Assembly (NCBI GenBank): GCA_009823395.1
Contig: CM020512.1
Coordinates: forward strand, 1,846,405 to 1,910,404
From: Thamnaconus septentrionalis
Taxonomy: Eukaryota; Chordata; Actinopteri; Tetraodontiformes; Monacanthidae
DNA length: 64,000 bases
Reading direction: 5' to 3'
In this document: positions 38,655-52,800 of the stretch, in pieces
How positions within the stretch are numbered: position 1 is the stretch's first letter
How the letters are laid out: every line of letters starts with the position of its first letter
The notes under the pieces: model-generated
What the model saw: only the letters and a program-made list of their open reading frames with translations
What the model was told of the DNA's origin: nothing
The model's database searches: none
Made by a program: the position numbers and the translations under genes

Positions 38655-38880
38655 CGTCTAAAAAGTCAGCCTCGGTTGCTTGAGCGCTTGGTCCTCCAAT
38701 GACCGAAGGATCTCCAGCTGCCCTTGGGCAAGACACTGAACCCTAAATTGCTCCCAGTGGGCCTTGCTGCACCATGCAAGGCTACAGCCGCCCAATAGCG
38801 TGTGAGCTGGAGTGGAAGAATGAAAAGCTTTGTGAAGCACTTTAAGGGGCCAAACGCCATTCATCACTGTCCAAAAGGAA
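38655..38880. repeat. SINE-like interspersed repeat fragment
   Basis: The segment contains phrases familiar from abundant teleost short repeats: GGGCAAGACACTGAACCC, TTGCTCCCAGTGGGCCTT, and a GTGAAGCACTTTAAGGGGCC tail. It is diverged and lacks recognisable tRNA promoter boxes. It ends just before the proposed alternative tafa3 promoter and exon. A 94-codon frame on the opposite strand overlaps it and is taken as chance. Confidence 0.5.
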
Positions 38881-38882
38881 TA

Positions 38883-38899
38883 AAACCCAGAATAAAACC
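38883..38899 (+). promoter_or_regulatory. TATA-like A/T box upstream of the alternative exon
   Basis: Two AATAAAACCC-type motifs lie 45-60 bases before the ATG at 38942, leaving room for a start site 25-30 bases downstream and a very short 5' UTR. They sit at the downstream edge of a SINE-like repeat, so the box may be repeat-derived. No promoter evidence exists beyond position and composition. Confidence 0.25.
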
Positions 38900-38941
38900 C
38901 TCCATGGCAGAGTTCTCGACCTCTGACTATCTTCTCACACA

Positions 38942-39083
38942 ATGGTGAAGTTCACAACACTGAGGCTGGTGGAAATCCTCACGCTGCTGCTCCTCGTCCA
39001 GCCTTTCACACAGACAGTAAACAGGCTGACAGCAGCTCGTTCATCCAGATCGGGCAGACAACTCCTTCGCCACATCAACAACA
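38942..39083 (+). CDS. Predicted alternative first coding exon of tafa3
   Basis: An ATG in ideal context (A at -3, G at +4) opens 47 codons plus one base. A good donor follows, CAACA/GTGAGC at 39083/39084. Residues 1-11 contain Lys3 and Arg8, residues 12-22 are a strong hydrophobic core (ILTLLLLVQPF), and polar residues then allow cleavage near T25. The following stretch is basic (T-A-A-R-S-S-R-S-G-R) and includes an R-x-x-R site at 33-36. The phase is 1, matching the acceptor at 45945. Splicing would create Met48 and continue H-V-K-A-G-T-C, for a 142-residue isoform. No acceptor is visible just upstream, so it would be a first exon with its own promoter. The codons after the donor read on through non-conserved sequence. 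No homolog was recognised, and the exon call is an inference from start context, signal peptide and splice phase. Confidence 0.5.
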
Positions 39084-40501
39084 GTGAGCATAAGTCACAC
39101 ATGCACGCTAAAGAAGCCGACGGTGTTAGACGCGTTAGTTTGAAATACGATGCTCGACGTTTACGAGCGTCCGTCCTCGTTCCTCTGACGGGAGTTGGGG
39201 GGTGAGAAAGGATGAAATCATCATCGCCATAGATCTCCCGCCTCGCTCCTGTCGGCCCGCTGACTGGCAGGAGGGGACGAGGCAGGAGGGGGCAGGAGGG
39301 GAGAGGGGGCGGGGGCTCCCGCAGAACACAATCACTGTGTTTCCGTCCTGCCACCAGGACGTCGCAGGCAAAGAGACACAAAGGAGAAGGAGGGGAAACA
39401 AAAGACAGAGACGTGCCTCCCCTCGCTCGGCGAAATTAAAAAAGCGCCTGTCGCGGTGGCAACAATTGCGCATGAGGAAAAAAAATCACTGGCTGCTCGT
39501 CGGATTGCTTTGCGACTTCAGAGCGGAAGCAGACGCAAATGCGGACGAGGGAGGAGGAGAGACCTGGACTTTCTCCCCCGGAGCTCTGAGTGGAGTCACC
39601 TCCAGTCAGCAGCAGCGGCCAATTAGCACTGAGTTTATAACATGAAGCAACACACACTCTCTCACACACACACACACACACACAAAGCCAAGGGTTAATG
39701 GCTGAGTGGTAATGCTATGTTAATACATCAGAGCGTATTAACAATTTATAAGCAATTTGCTGCGCTGCTATCTTGCCTAAAGTGCAAATTAGTGGCGGAT
39801 CATCTGCTGCTGGGAGGGAAGCAAGCGGCTGCAGCCCAGCGTGTCAGGACACAACGTGCATGCATAGTCCCACCCCCCAATCCCCCACCCCCTCCCCTTG
39901 CCCGCACACACAACCCATTGCAAAACTGCAGCATGCTACATCCTCCCCCTCCCCACCCCCTTTCTTTCTCTTTCCCCTTTTTTTTTCACGTTTTTTGAGG
40001 TGGAGGGCAGCAGGAAACAACATGTGGCACAAGCTGTTCCAACATTCGCAGCGGCGACGGGCTGGTGGGCGTCGGAGTGAGTGAGTTGCAGATGGTGGCT
40101 TCAGCAGGCAGCTCATTACACCCTTAATGACACAATTGTCACCTCGTTAGGGCGACAGAGAGTCGCGTGCGTGACGGAAGCGAAGGGCCGTGTCATGCGT
40201 TCTGAGATTTTGCTCTTTTTATTTTGGCGGAGGAGGTGCTGGTGGTGGTGGCGGGGGGGAGGGGTGGGGGGCTGCTGCTGTTCTGTCCCATCACACTTTT
40301 TTTTTTTTTTGTCTGACGGGGATTATCTCACCCTTGTGTGGCTCCTGAGCGAGGTTTTGTTTTCCCTCTCAGATCTGAATTCCAATAAAGCAGATCACAC
40401 GGCTTCTTCTGCTGCTTCTCTTCGTATTTTAGTCACAGCACGAGTGAAAGCAGTGGCTGTGAGCATGTCTGGATTGTGTGTGTGTGTAGGTGTGTGGGTA
40501 C

Positions 40502-40502
<1 letters not shown>

Positions 40503-40545
<43 letters not shown>
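40503..40545. repeat. (GT)n microsatellite
   Basis: Perfect TG/GT run of about 21 units. Confidence 0.96.
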
Positions 40546-40548
<3 letters not shown>

Positions 40549-42280
40549 GTGTCCCTCGATCAGCGTTTGGAAGCTGGCGGTTGACTCGCGATTTAGTTCT
40601 TTAATTTTGTCCCCTGCTTCACAAAGAAACTTAATTTAAACCTCCCCTTTATTATATTTATGAATTAAATAGAAAAAAACTCATATTTAAGCACTTTTGT
40701 CCATAAATAAGGATGACAAAAATAACTGTTTTTGATTCATTTCAGTTGAAATATGGATTTTTACCTGCTATGCTGGACTTTCACGTCAACACCGTTTGTT
40801 GTACTCTCGTCAAAAGGCAACATTGCATGCACACAGATGAACACACACACACGCACACACAATGAAAAGCGATCGGAAACAAATGCGCTTGCCACAAACG
40901 TCTTAGCTTGGAGTTTTCACTGTCTTTATCCAAGGTTCAGGAAGAGAAAAAGTTAAAGGAGAGACAGTGGCCCAGTAAATGAGACGACAAGGTGTTGCAG
41001 AAGTTTGCAGAAAGCGCTCGGGCATGGCCATGAATAGAGAACAGTGCCGCGGAGAGGGGAGACAGTCGTGGTTGACTGCGCGTGCCTTCCTTTCCTCTCC
41101 ATGCTGATTTTCTTGGCAGCCTCTTAAACAGAATTTTAATTTGCGGCGTGTTTACGATTCACAGCGAACGGTGCCATCTCAGAGGCCAATGTAATCTAAT
41201 TATTAACACAAACGCATGGGCGTACATGCAGATGGGCGCGCGCACACGCACAGAGAAACGTACATTGTAATCTAATTAACTCGGCAAGCGTTCTGCACCC
41301 CGCCCCACCTGCCCCCCAACCCCCATTTTATTCTTCCCTATTTTAAAATATGCAAACAGAACACCACAGGTCTGTGGGAACCGCTGAAATATTTATATTT
41401 GCTTCACAGTTTAGACCCAAATCTCTGATTTATGCGGCCCATAATGTGGACTCTGGCTATTTTTAGGTATCCGAAGCATTGTTTCCCAGTTGTTTAGAGG
41501 CGCTGAGGCTGTAGCCAGACTTGTCGGTCAATGACACACCGTCTGAGAGAAAGAAATTAAAAGTGGGATTATGTGTAATTTTCAGCATTTCGTGGTCTTG
41601 TTGTTTGGCCTCATTGAAGACAAACAACAGGAAACTCAGTGGTCATGCTTCTGTGGCAGTGTTGCGTGATGATGTTGGTGGAAGCCATTTAACTGATTTA
41701 TGCTGCCGACTTTATTAAAGCGACCAGCTGTAATTTAACCCTGAGGACCAATAGATCAGTGTTGGGAGGAGGGAGGGTGTGGACTAACACCTGGAGGCCA
41801 GTGCTCAACCTCCACACTCATAGATCAGTCCATGTAATGATTGTGTCGGGTCACTTCCTGTTGTTGCCAGTGTTCTCAGCGGAAGTCATGGGCTGTTTGA
41901 AGCCTTCATTTGGAATCAACGACTAAAAGTCCTGCTGACTTCTGTGATCAATGGATCGTTCATTCTGTTGTCACTGGTGTGAAAAAACACTGACGTTTTT
42001 TAAAGGTCCATCCGTTTTTCTGAAATCTATTTTTCATCCTGGATCCTAGTGATAACTCGATAGATCTGCTGAGGTCAACTAACTTAGCCCTCTGTTTGCA
42101 GCCTGGAGCAAAGATTCACTCTAAATGTGCCTAACTAAGAGTCGTACCTTGTTGAACCTTCCACACATTCAAAAGGGATGAGAACCAGGCAGTCGGGAGG
42201 TGATCTCAGCACAGCACTGCCACTAGGAGTGTTGATACCAACCTGAACCTGAGAGAGGTATCAGTGCATGAGTATAGAAA

Positions 42281-42426
42281 TACATATATGTATATATATA
42301 TATATATATATACTGTACATACATATATATATATATGTAAATACATATATACACATATATGTATATATACTGTATATGTATATACAGTATATATATATAT
42401 ACACACACACATATACATACATACAT
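42281..42426. repeat. TA/TACA alternating palindromic tract
   Basis: About 145 bases of ATATGTATATAT and TACTGTATATGTATATACAG-like sequence, with self-complementary blocks able to extrude as hairpins. Confidence 0.9.
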
Positions 42427-43984
42427 TAAAAAATAATAATAAGATGTATTTCATTGAGTCTTACTTGAAGACCAGTGCATGCACTGTAAAATACTTTGAT
42501 ACTTTCCTTCCTGCCAATTTTGTATTTTCGCTGAGAAACACATGCATGAAAGAATCCAACTTTCTCTCTCCTTCTTATTCTAATCACTCCTTCCAGCCTC
42601 CAGTGTGATTTCGTCTCACCCACTTGTTTCAATTTCAGCCTCAACTCCCTTCACTCCTCTTTGTCCCCGTCCTCGCCATGTTCTTTATCCGTCGCTGGCA
42701 TCCCGCTGCTATTTCATAAATGATCCCCTCCTTTTCTCCATCTCTCTTAGCCACTTCAGCACCCCATTTTTTTTTTTTTTACCCCACCTCCCTCTTTCCC
42801 TCCTCCCGCCGCTGCCTCTCTCGCTGTTAGCTTTGCACAGCGGAGTCAGCAGGGCAGCGAACCATTATCCTCAATCACAGGCACCAAATCTGTTCATTTT
42901 TTACACTCTCACCCTCTCTCTCAAAACCTCCCTTTCCTTTTTTTCCCCTCCTCTCCTTTTTCCTCCTGCTCCCGGCTCGCCTCGTGCCATGAGGACCTGT
43001 TAACCAAGCCATTTTACCGGTGCAGTGCCTGTTAACCCTGAATACTGCGGATGACGGACCGCTGACAGACTAATAAATGTGCAGATTGTCGCCATGCTCA
43101 ACGGAAAGGGACACGTGTGTTTAATTGCCTTTAAATTTATCAGCGTTCACCTTGAAATGGTGACAGGCACAATAGAAGTGGAGCTGTATTTATTCAGGAG
43201 GGTCTGCACTCGCTTTGCATTGTGTCATGCTGTGTTGTGTTGTCATGTGCACTCTGCCTGGTGTCTGCGTGTGTTTAATCGGAGTTAATTGACAGACAGA
43301 CTCGGCAGCAGATTGGCTATTATTAACTCATCTCGGCATCAAGCTGCTGACACCTTCAGCAGCAGTGGAGGCTAATGAGAGCAAACAAGTGTGGTGTTGC
43401 CTGCTGGTTGTTAGCGTTTCAACGCTGGTTCTCAGGAAGGGGCCTGATTGGCTGCTGCTGCATTTGTCTAAAAACTGAGATGGCTTGAAACCGCTATTGC
43501 TGCAACTGCCTACATTATTTAATTTATTTACTTTTTCTCTCCTGTGCACCAGCCATGGCTAAAATGAAAAAGCCTGGTTGAATTTGTGTGAATTTGACTT
43601 AAAAACCCAATGTGAAGAATTTAAACTGCTCAATGTGCAGCGTAATGGATTTTGAAATACTTAAAACATGTTTTTAGTAGCATAAAATCAGTTTATTTTT
43701 TCCCCCCATCAATTGATAATAAGTATTTATACTAAAATAAAGGGCAGAACCATATTTCCCAGAGTTTAGTCATTGTGGCATCACAGCTGGTGTAAGAGAG
43801 GCGCAAGATCAGATTGACATCAGGAAATGGGGATTAACACCAAATGCAGTAAGATGTCTCACCACGCTGACACGCCATCTACCTCTAATTAAAAACAAAG
43901 CCTAAAAATAACTTGTATGTATTAACTGTAATAACTTGGATTTCTTCTTCTGTGCGTAAACGAAGAGACTCAAATTTAACCACA

Positions 43985-44036
43985 AATTTCTGGCGCTTGC
44001 ATAATGACAATAAAGATCTTGAATCTTGAATCTAAT
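43985..44036 (+). mobile_element. L2-like LINE 3' tail
   Basis: ATGACAATAAAGATCTTGAA followed by TCTTGAATCT gives the same TTGAATC direct repeats as the tail near 10938. Confidence 0.6.
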
Positions 44037-45889
44037 TATATTTTACCAAATGACAATGGTTTGCTGCTACACCTGGCTACTCTTGCTTCACATCACAGTG
44101 AATCAAAATAATGTCCATAGTGTTGGAATTATAGAGGCACAAAGCAGCTACCCGACATAACATCCCCTGCCACAATGCTCATGCAGCCAGGAAAAATAAC
44201 TAAGAGTGGCTGAAAGGAGGACGGGAAGCCAGAGAGACGCTGGGGGAGATATTAGAACAATCTTTTCACACAGATATTAATTGGACTGGGCTTTGCAGGA
44301 TTGGTGGCATTGTCTCGTCTCATTATCAAAGCAAATTAAGAACTTTTCACATCTCTTCAACTCTGCTCGACTCACTAATTCGCCTCCCTTTCAGCGCCGC
44401 CTGCTCTCACTTTTTAAACACTCCTCAGACGGAGTCAAGTCATTGTTTGCCGCTTTGGTTGCCGCTGGGGCTCAGTGCTGCATGCTTTTGTCTTGGAAAT
44501 GGAGGCAACTTCCAAGTCGCGTTCAAGAAAGCCAAACGTTCATTCAGGCGACTTCTGGCGGGAGTGGAAGTTTTTTTTTTGTTTTGTTTTGTTTTTTTCC
44601 CGCATCGCGCAATGGGCGCACGCACGCAGGCACGCGACAACGCCCCTGACAGGCCTCATTGTTTGTCCTTGACATTAACTGTGTTTGATGAAAGGCTGCT
44701 TTGAAGGCACCACGGGGTTGACATCACACATCTTCAAGTGCGCAGTGATTTCTTTGTTCCTGCTCTCCCTGCTCACTCGGGGGACTTCCGTGCTCGGGTG
44801 GACTTGTTGTTAATTAAGCTACGGCTGTGTGATTGAAGTGGGTATAGATCCGAGCGAGCCGAGCGGCAGCCATAAGAGAAAAAAAAAGAAGGAAAAATGA
44901 ACGGTTGTCCCACATCCGACCGTCATTAGCGCCAGAGCCGACGCGTTGCGTGAGATTCTACGCTTTGTGATCACATTTGTGCATTCAAAGACACACTCGG
45001 TGCTGCTTTCCTCCCCTTGCATTGAGTGGGTCACTGCTTTGGTGCAAGTGCTTTGCAGCACTTTAATGTCTTGTTTTATTTATTTATTTGTTTGTTTGTT
45101 TATGTATTTATTTATTTTAAATACAGGGGAAACAACAAGAAAAACCAACATCAGCTGGTGTGCCCCCAAAACTAGGACTCGCAGATCTTCCATTAATGAG
45201 TCTCTGCGTTCGTGTCTCTGAGCCAAACATGTATTTTTTAGCGTGTTGTGTTTGTGCACACATCAGTGCAGGAAGAGGCTGAGAATTCCTGGAGTGTCTA
45301 AGTCTTGTGCCTCGGTCTGGTAATCACCCCCTTGAAAGTTCTCATCATCAGTGTTAGTTATTTCATCTAACAACATTATTAATGCAGTGTTTGTTACCCA
45401 CCAGAGGGGGGAAACTTCGGTCACATCGTCATCACCGATGTCCCAAAATCCTCTGGACTTTCTGCAATGTTTGGAAGGTCGCATTACAGAGTGACACGAC
45501 CTCTGACAGGGGTTGTTGTCCCAAACCTGGAAGAGGCACAAGTGGCCTTTCATGACATCACAATCAGGTTATCACTATTTGACAAAATCGAAAGAAGCGG
45601 AAGAAGAAAAGTGTGAACTTTTGTCACACGCTGCACACACACATTAGAAACAAACAGTAAAGTGAATTCTGCATTAAATGGGATTTTGAGTTTTAAGCTC
45701 CATGAAAGACAATTCTTGAGTTGATCTTGAGTAAATTTGCGGATTAGCAGTAATTGCGATAATGAACTTCAGAATGTTTCAGTTGTGTTCCGCAGGGAAC
45801 GCGGCCTCATTCAGCTGGTCTGGAAAAATGGCTGCTGCAGTTCCAAATAAAATGCCACTATTTATATGCGCTTGTTGATGTTAGATTAA

Positions 45890-48272
<2,383 letters not shown>

Positions 48273-48545
48273 TGAACGATGAAAACTTCACACAGGCAGA
48301 CGAGCAGGCAAACCAGCAAACCAGCACGGCCCACTTCCAACTCTGCTAAGTCGCATCCTCCTCTCCTCCCATCCGCCTCCCCCTCTCCCTCCGCCTCCCT
48401 CCTCTCCTCCATCTTTGTGTCTTCCTTGTTCCTCTTTACTCGCCCAATATTCTCCCTCCGACACCCAGTTTGGCTGCAACATCAAATAGTCCCGAAAGGA
48501 AAACAAGGCCGACAGGAAGAAACCAAACAGCGCGCACGCACACAT

Positions 48546-48548
<3 letters not shown>

Positions 48549-48580
<32 letters not shown>
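48549..48580. repeat. (CA)n microsatellite
   Basis: CA run of about 15 units in the last tafa3 intron. Confidence 0.95.
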
Positions 48581-48581
<1 letters not shown>

Positions 48582-48857
48582 GAGGAAGAGAGGTAAAGCA
48601 CTGCAACGCTCGTCCTGTTTCCCCTGCGTGACTGATGTCCTGTCTGACTTGATGGAAAAAGCAACTCAGCGTGCCAGATTGAGGAAGAGTTGGAAGAGTT
48701 GTCCTTCGATAGCGAAGACTAGGGCGGTGGGGGGGAATTGGGAGGGTGGGTGGGGGGTGTGTTGGCGGAATATCTACAGCATCAACCCCACCGGTACGAT
48801 ACCAGATGGATACTAGCGAGATGGCAGGAATGCTTTCACATCTCACATTGGGCGCTT

Positions 48858-49508
48858 TGTTCCTCCTCCTTCTCCTCTTCCACCCCCTCTTTCTCCTTCT
48901 CCTCCTCCACCTACTCCTCCTCCTCCTCTTTCTCCTCCTCCTCCTTCTCCTCTTCCACCCCCTCTTTCTCCTTCTCCTCCTCCACCTACTCCTCCTCCTC
49001 CTCCCTCCTCCTCCTTCTCCTCCACCTCCTCCTCCTCCTCCTCCTTCTCCTTCACCTCCTCCCTCCTCCTCCTCCTCCTCCACCTCCTCCCCCTCCTCTT
49101 TCTCCTTCTCCTCCTCCACCTCCTCCCTTCCACCCCTCTCCTCCTCCTCCTCCTCCACCTACTCCTCCTCCTCTCCTCCTCCTCCTCCTCCTCCTCCTCC
49201 TCCTCCTCTACTCCTCCTCTTCCTCCTCCTTCTCCTCCTCCTCCTCCTCCACCTCCCCCTCCTCCTCTTTCTCCTTCTCCTCCTCTTTCTCCTCCTCCTC
49301 CTCTCCCCCCTCTTTCTCCTTCTCCTCCTCTCCTCCTCCTCCTCCTCCACCTCCTCCCCCTCCTCTTTCTCCTTCTCCTCCACTTCCACCCCCTCTTTCT
49401 CCTCCTCCTCCTCCTCCACCTCCTCCTCCTCCTTCTCCTCCTCCTCTACCTCCTCCCCCTCCTCTTTCTCCTTCTCCTCCTCCTTCTCCTCTTCCTCCTC
49501 TTCCTCCG
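48858..49508. repeat. 650-bp CTC/CCT polypyrimidine tract
   Basis: The plus strand is almost entirely C and T in CTC, CTT and CCA-containing units. It includes a local 75-bp tandem duplication visible as the CTTCCACCCCCTCTTTCTCC word near 48877 and again near 48952. It lies in the last tafa3 intron. The very long Ser/Pro/Leu-rich and Glu/Gly/Arg-rich frames that run through it in several phases are products of the composition, not genes. Confidence 0.95.
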
Positions 49509-50611
49509 ACCGCGAGACAGGGAATCGACTGTGATTTCTCATTAAATATGCACCAGACTTATTTGTGTGTGAAGTTGAGCAGCAGACCCCCTCCAGGTGG
49601 CCGCTGCCAGGCGGCTCTCCTGCGCTCGGCCGGGCGGAGCAGCTCGGTGGCCCATCCGTCATTACAGGGAGACTCGGTGCTGGACTGTAACACCTCCGCG
49701 TCTCAACCTCCATCCTTCTCTGTGCCTTCTCACCCTCCATTATTCATGGGTGGGAACAGACCTTTGTTTTCTGGCTAAATAATTGAGTGAAGGCACGGTC
49801 AGGGGAGAGAGACAGAGTGATGGAAAGATAGAGAGAGAGTGATAAAAGGAGAGAGAGAGCATCTGCTTGGGCAAAAAAGAGGGAGGAATGAGAAATGTTT
49901 GAGATCAACCCCCCCCCCCGGTGGTGATTAAACATCCCCCCCGCCCCCAATCACCTCTCGACCTCGCATCAATCTACGTCCCTCCTCTTTTTCTGAACTT
50001 TTGATGCCTCGTTTTGTCTCGCTGAGAATTCCATTTCCCCTCATCCTCTCGGGCCCAGCTTCACGCCCGCTAATTGAGCCGCCGGCGTCACGGAAAGAGG
50101 TGTGAAGGGAAAGCGAGAGTCTTGCAAGGTGTGGCAAGAGGCGCAGCAAGCGAGAGAGACTTGCAGGGGGACAAAATAAAATCTGCAGATGTTCGTCAGG
50201 TGTTGTGAACTTCCCTCCGTCGTCAGATCCTGCACATTTGGTTCTTTATCAGCCTCAAAGCACCTTATTACTTCCTGCACGAGATCAAAGCTGGAGCAGC
50301 TTCAGCCAGAACCTGCTTCATTATTGACGGTGTCACAGTGTGAAAGTTTGCAAATATTTTCCGTCTCGAGGCGTTCAGCCTCTTTGATCAACGGCTTGTG
50401 CGAGTGTCTCTCCTGCGAGTGTGCGCGTTTGTGTGCACAATGCATCAGCTCGCTTGCTGATGATGGTAGGAGGGATTTTACCCCCCCCCTCCCACTCCCT
50501 ACGTGTGGTACACCTCGGATCAAGATGTGCTGGCATTCAAGATCAATAGCATTGAACGTCCTCTTATAGTCCCATTAAGACTGCCTGTAAATTGAAATTG
50601 ACAACGGAAAA

Positions 50612-50642
50612 ATAGAGAGAGAGAGGATGAGGGGTGTGTGTC

Positions 50643-50675
<33 letters not shown>

Positions 50676-50678
50676 AAG
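50612..50678. repeat. (GA)n-rich tract
   Basis: AGAG runs with GTGTGTG and AAAG interruptions. Confidence 0.85.
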
Positions 50679-51029
50679 CGGTAAAGAGGAAGGCCACGAG
50701 GAAAGTAAAGGAACAAACAGCGTTGAGAGAGAGGAAGACCTCTCGGTGATGCTGGAGAAGAGAGGAAGAGCGGCGGCGAGGAGCTGACAAGCAGCCTGGC
50801 GCTGCTGTTCGCCTGGAAGGTGGGGTTGGGGGGGCAGAGGGGGAGAAGGGGGAGGCGGCGTCAGAGGACTTGATCAACGCCAAATAATACAAGGACAAGC
50901 AGACAGACAGCGAGCGAGCGTCCACACGTTGGTTTTGATGCTCGCATGTCAACAAAGAATTTAGCAGGATTTTTTTTTTATTATTCCTTCAGTTTTCTGG
51001 GTTATTTGCAGCTGCAGTGAACCAGATGG

Positions 51030-51032
<3 letters not shown>

Positions 51033-51097
<65 letters not shown>
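51033..51097. repeat. (AAT)n microsatellite
   Basis: About 21 perfect AAT units. Confidence 0.97.
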
Positions 51098-51502
51098 GGA
51101 AATTTAGCGCCCTTGCAATGGAATGAATTCAATGTTTTGTAGAAGTTGCTACGCAACTTATCAGATAAAAAGAGGAGCGTCCATAATCGCCTCATTTTAT
51201 AATTAAATATGTCAGGCGGCAGCTGGGTAACGACGAGTTGAGTCCATCTCTGCCTCGCGGCAGTGCGAGCAGCGTCAACAGCTAATGTCGATAATTGTGT
51301 AATGGCCCAGAAATGACACTTGGACGCTGATGTAACTGCGAACCAACTAAATCCACTTTCTTAATTGGCCAACGGATCTTACACCTGCAGGCGCATTTAA
51401 ACAGGGGGCAGGGGGGATTTGCCGAGCAGGCACAAGACCGTGCGGAGCGCTGGCGTGACAACAAACAGCTGCCTGCAGGATCTTTGATCAGGCGCAGGGA
51501 GA

Positions 51503-51802
51503 GGAGCTTGGAGGCAGTGGGAGGACCCTGGAGGCAGTTGGAGGAGTCAGGAGGCAGTGGGAGGGGCCTGGAGGCAGTGGGAGGGCCTGGAGGCAGTTGG
51601 AAGAGACAGGAGGCAGTGGGAGGAGTCAGAAGGTAGTGGGAGGAGCCATGATGTAGTGGGAGGAGACAGGAGGCAGTGGGAGGAGCCTGGAGGCAGTGGG
51701 AGGAGCCATGATGTAGTGGGAGGAGTCTGGAGGCAGTGGGAGGAGCCAGGAGGTAGTGGGAGGAGTCAGTAGGGGGAGTCAGGAGGCAGTAGGAGGTGCC
51801 AC
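51503..51802. repeat. 20-bp minisatellite, about 15 copies
   Basis: Tandem units of consensus GGAGGCAGTGGGAGGAGCCW, with variants GTAGTGG and ATGATGTAG and one short 13-base unit near 51770. It is G-rich and strand-asymmetric. Long frames across it on both strands reflect the repeat. It lies in the last tafa3 intron, about 900 bp before the terminal exon. Confidence 0.93.
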
Positions 51803-52706
51803 AGGGCTGTTTCTGAGCCCCAGAGGAAGTTCTTTTTCCTCCGTTACTGCCGTTTTTGTTCAAGTGGCTCTGACAAAAGTTCTACACCCAGGGGGATGGG
51901 GAGGGTCGAGGGTGAGGGAGGGGGAGGTTTCGAAGTTTCGAAGCCAGAGTGGAACGCCAACAGAAGGCGTGATGGGAAAGAACAGGAGCACAAAAAAACA
52001 CGAGTCTCTGTGAAAAGTTCTCGCTGTTAATTGGTGAGTCATTATTGCAGCATCGTGTGTGTCGGTGGTTTGTTGCTGGAAAAAACGGATCAAAAATTTG
52101 CATGACCGTTTCTAGTGTGTCTCTAACCCGTCAACGAAAATCCACGGAGATGAGAAAGTTCCGCCATTAATGTCCCATTTGCCTGAGTGATTTTCACAAA
52201 GGGCAACAATAAAATGTTCACTCCACCCTCTGAGAGCAGCACAAGTTCATGTCGTCAGTACCGCTAAACACGGAGGAGGTCCAACAAAGCAGCCAAAGCA
52301 GCTCAACAAAGAGATGAGCGAAGACAATGACAGTGATTCCACTGGAGGCTGTAAACAGAGGGCTAAATATGCTGTTTTCTGGTGCTCTGTTGTTCTTTCT
52401 TGTTGTTTTTTGAATAATTCACCAATGAATTCTCCTCCAGTACTATATTACTATTGTAGTAATGCATGTAGTTTCCAAAAGTGTGCACACAGCACAGCAC
52501 AGCCGGCACAGTTCACCTTGGAGGTGCGTGCAGATTGAGCTTTGCTGTACAATTAATTGCGCGAGGCTGCTTGGCGACGCAACCTTTAAAGTTCAAAAAG
52601 TTGCTGCGTCATTTGAAAAAAAATACACAAAAACAGAATCAGCACTGTGAGTGCCATTTGTCCTGACTGTTTTCCGTGACCCACTTCCTTTTTTTTTTTG
52701 TTGCAG

Positions 52707-52718
52707 GTGACCCGATAA
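52707..52718 (+). CDS. tafa3: tafa3 coding exon 4: terminal V-T-R and stop
   Basis: Only nine coding bases and a TAA stop lie in this exon: GTG ACC CGA TAA. It follows a strong acceptor, a run of T ending in GTTGCAG at 52706. The phase-0 junction after AAG gives K-V-T-R-stop, the C-terminus expected for TAFA3 and TAFA4. The rest of the exon is 3' UTR. A coding piece this short is invisible to ordinary open-reading-frame searches. The call rests on the acceptor, the exact family C-terminus, the matching phase and the poly(A) signal downstream. Confidence 0.9.
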   Translation: MTR

Positions 52719-52773
52719 TCCCGCCGGTCTCAGGAGGAGCTGCCGCTGCTCCTCGCACAGCACAATGAGCCGA

Positions 52774-52800
52774 GCGGCGGCGGCGGCGGCGGCGGCGGCG
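52774..52800. repeat. (GGC)9 run in the tafa3 3' UTR
   Basis: Perfect GGC/GCG run about 55 bases after the tafa3 stop codon. Confidence 0.95.

Noticed and set aside
38658..38942. 94-codon minus-strand frame
   Set aside because: Overlaps a SINE-like repeat; no protein features.
48738..49778. 346-codon frame (plus strand) and other long frames on both strands
   Set aside because: They run through the CTC/CCT tract, are Ser/Pro/Leu or Glu/Gly/Arg low complexity in every phase, and lie in the tafa3 last intron. Composition, not selection, keeps them open.
51282..51863. 193-codon minus-strand frame with repeated Pro-Thr-Ala-Ser units
   Set aside because: Antisense reading of the 20-bp minisatellite; no domain or splice context.
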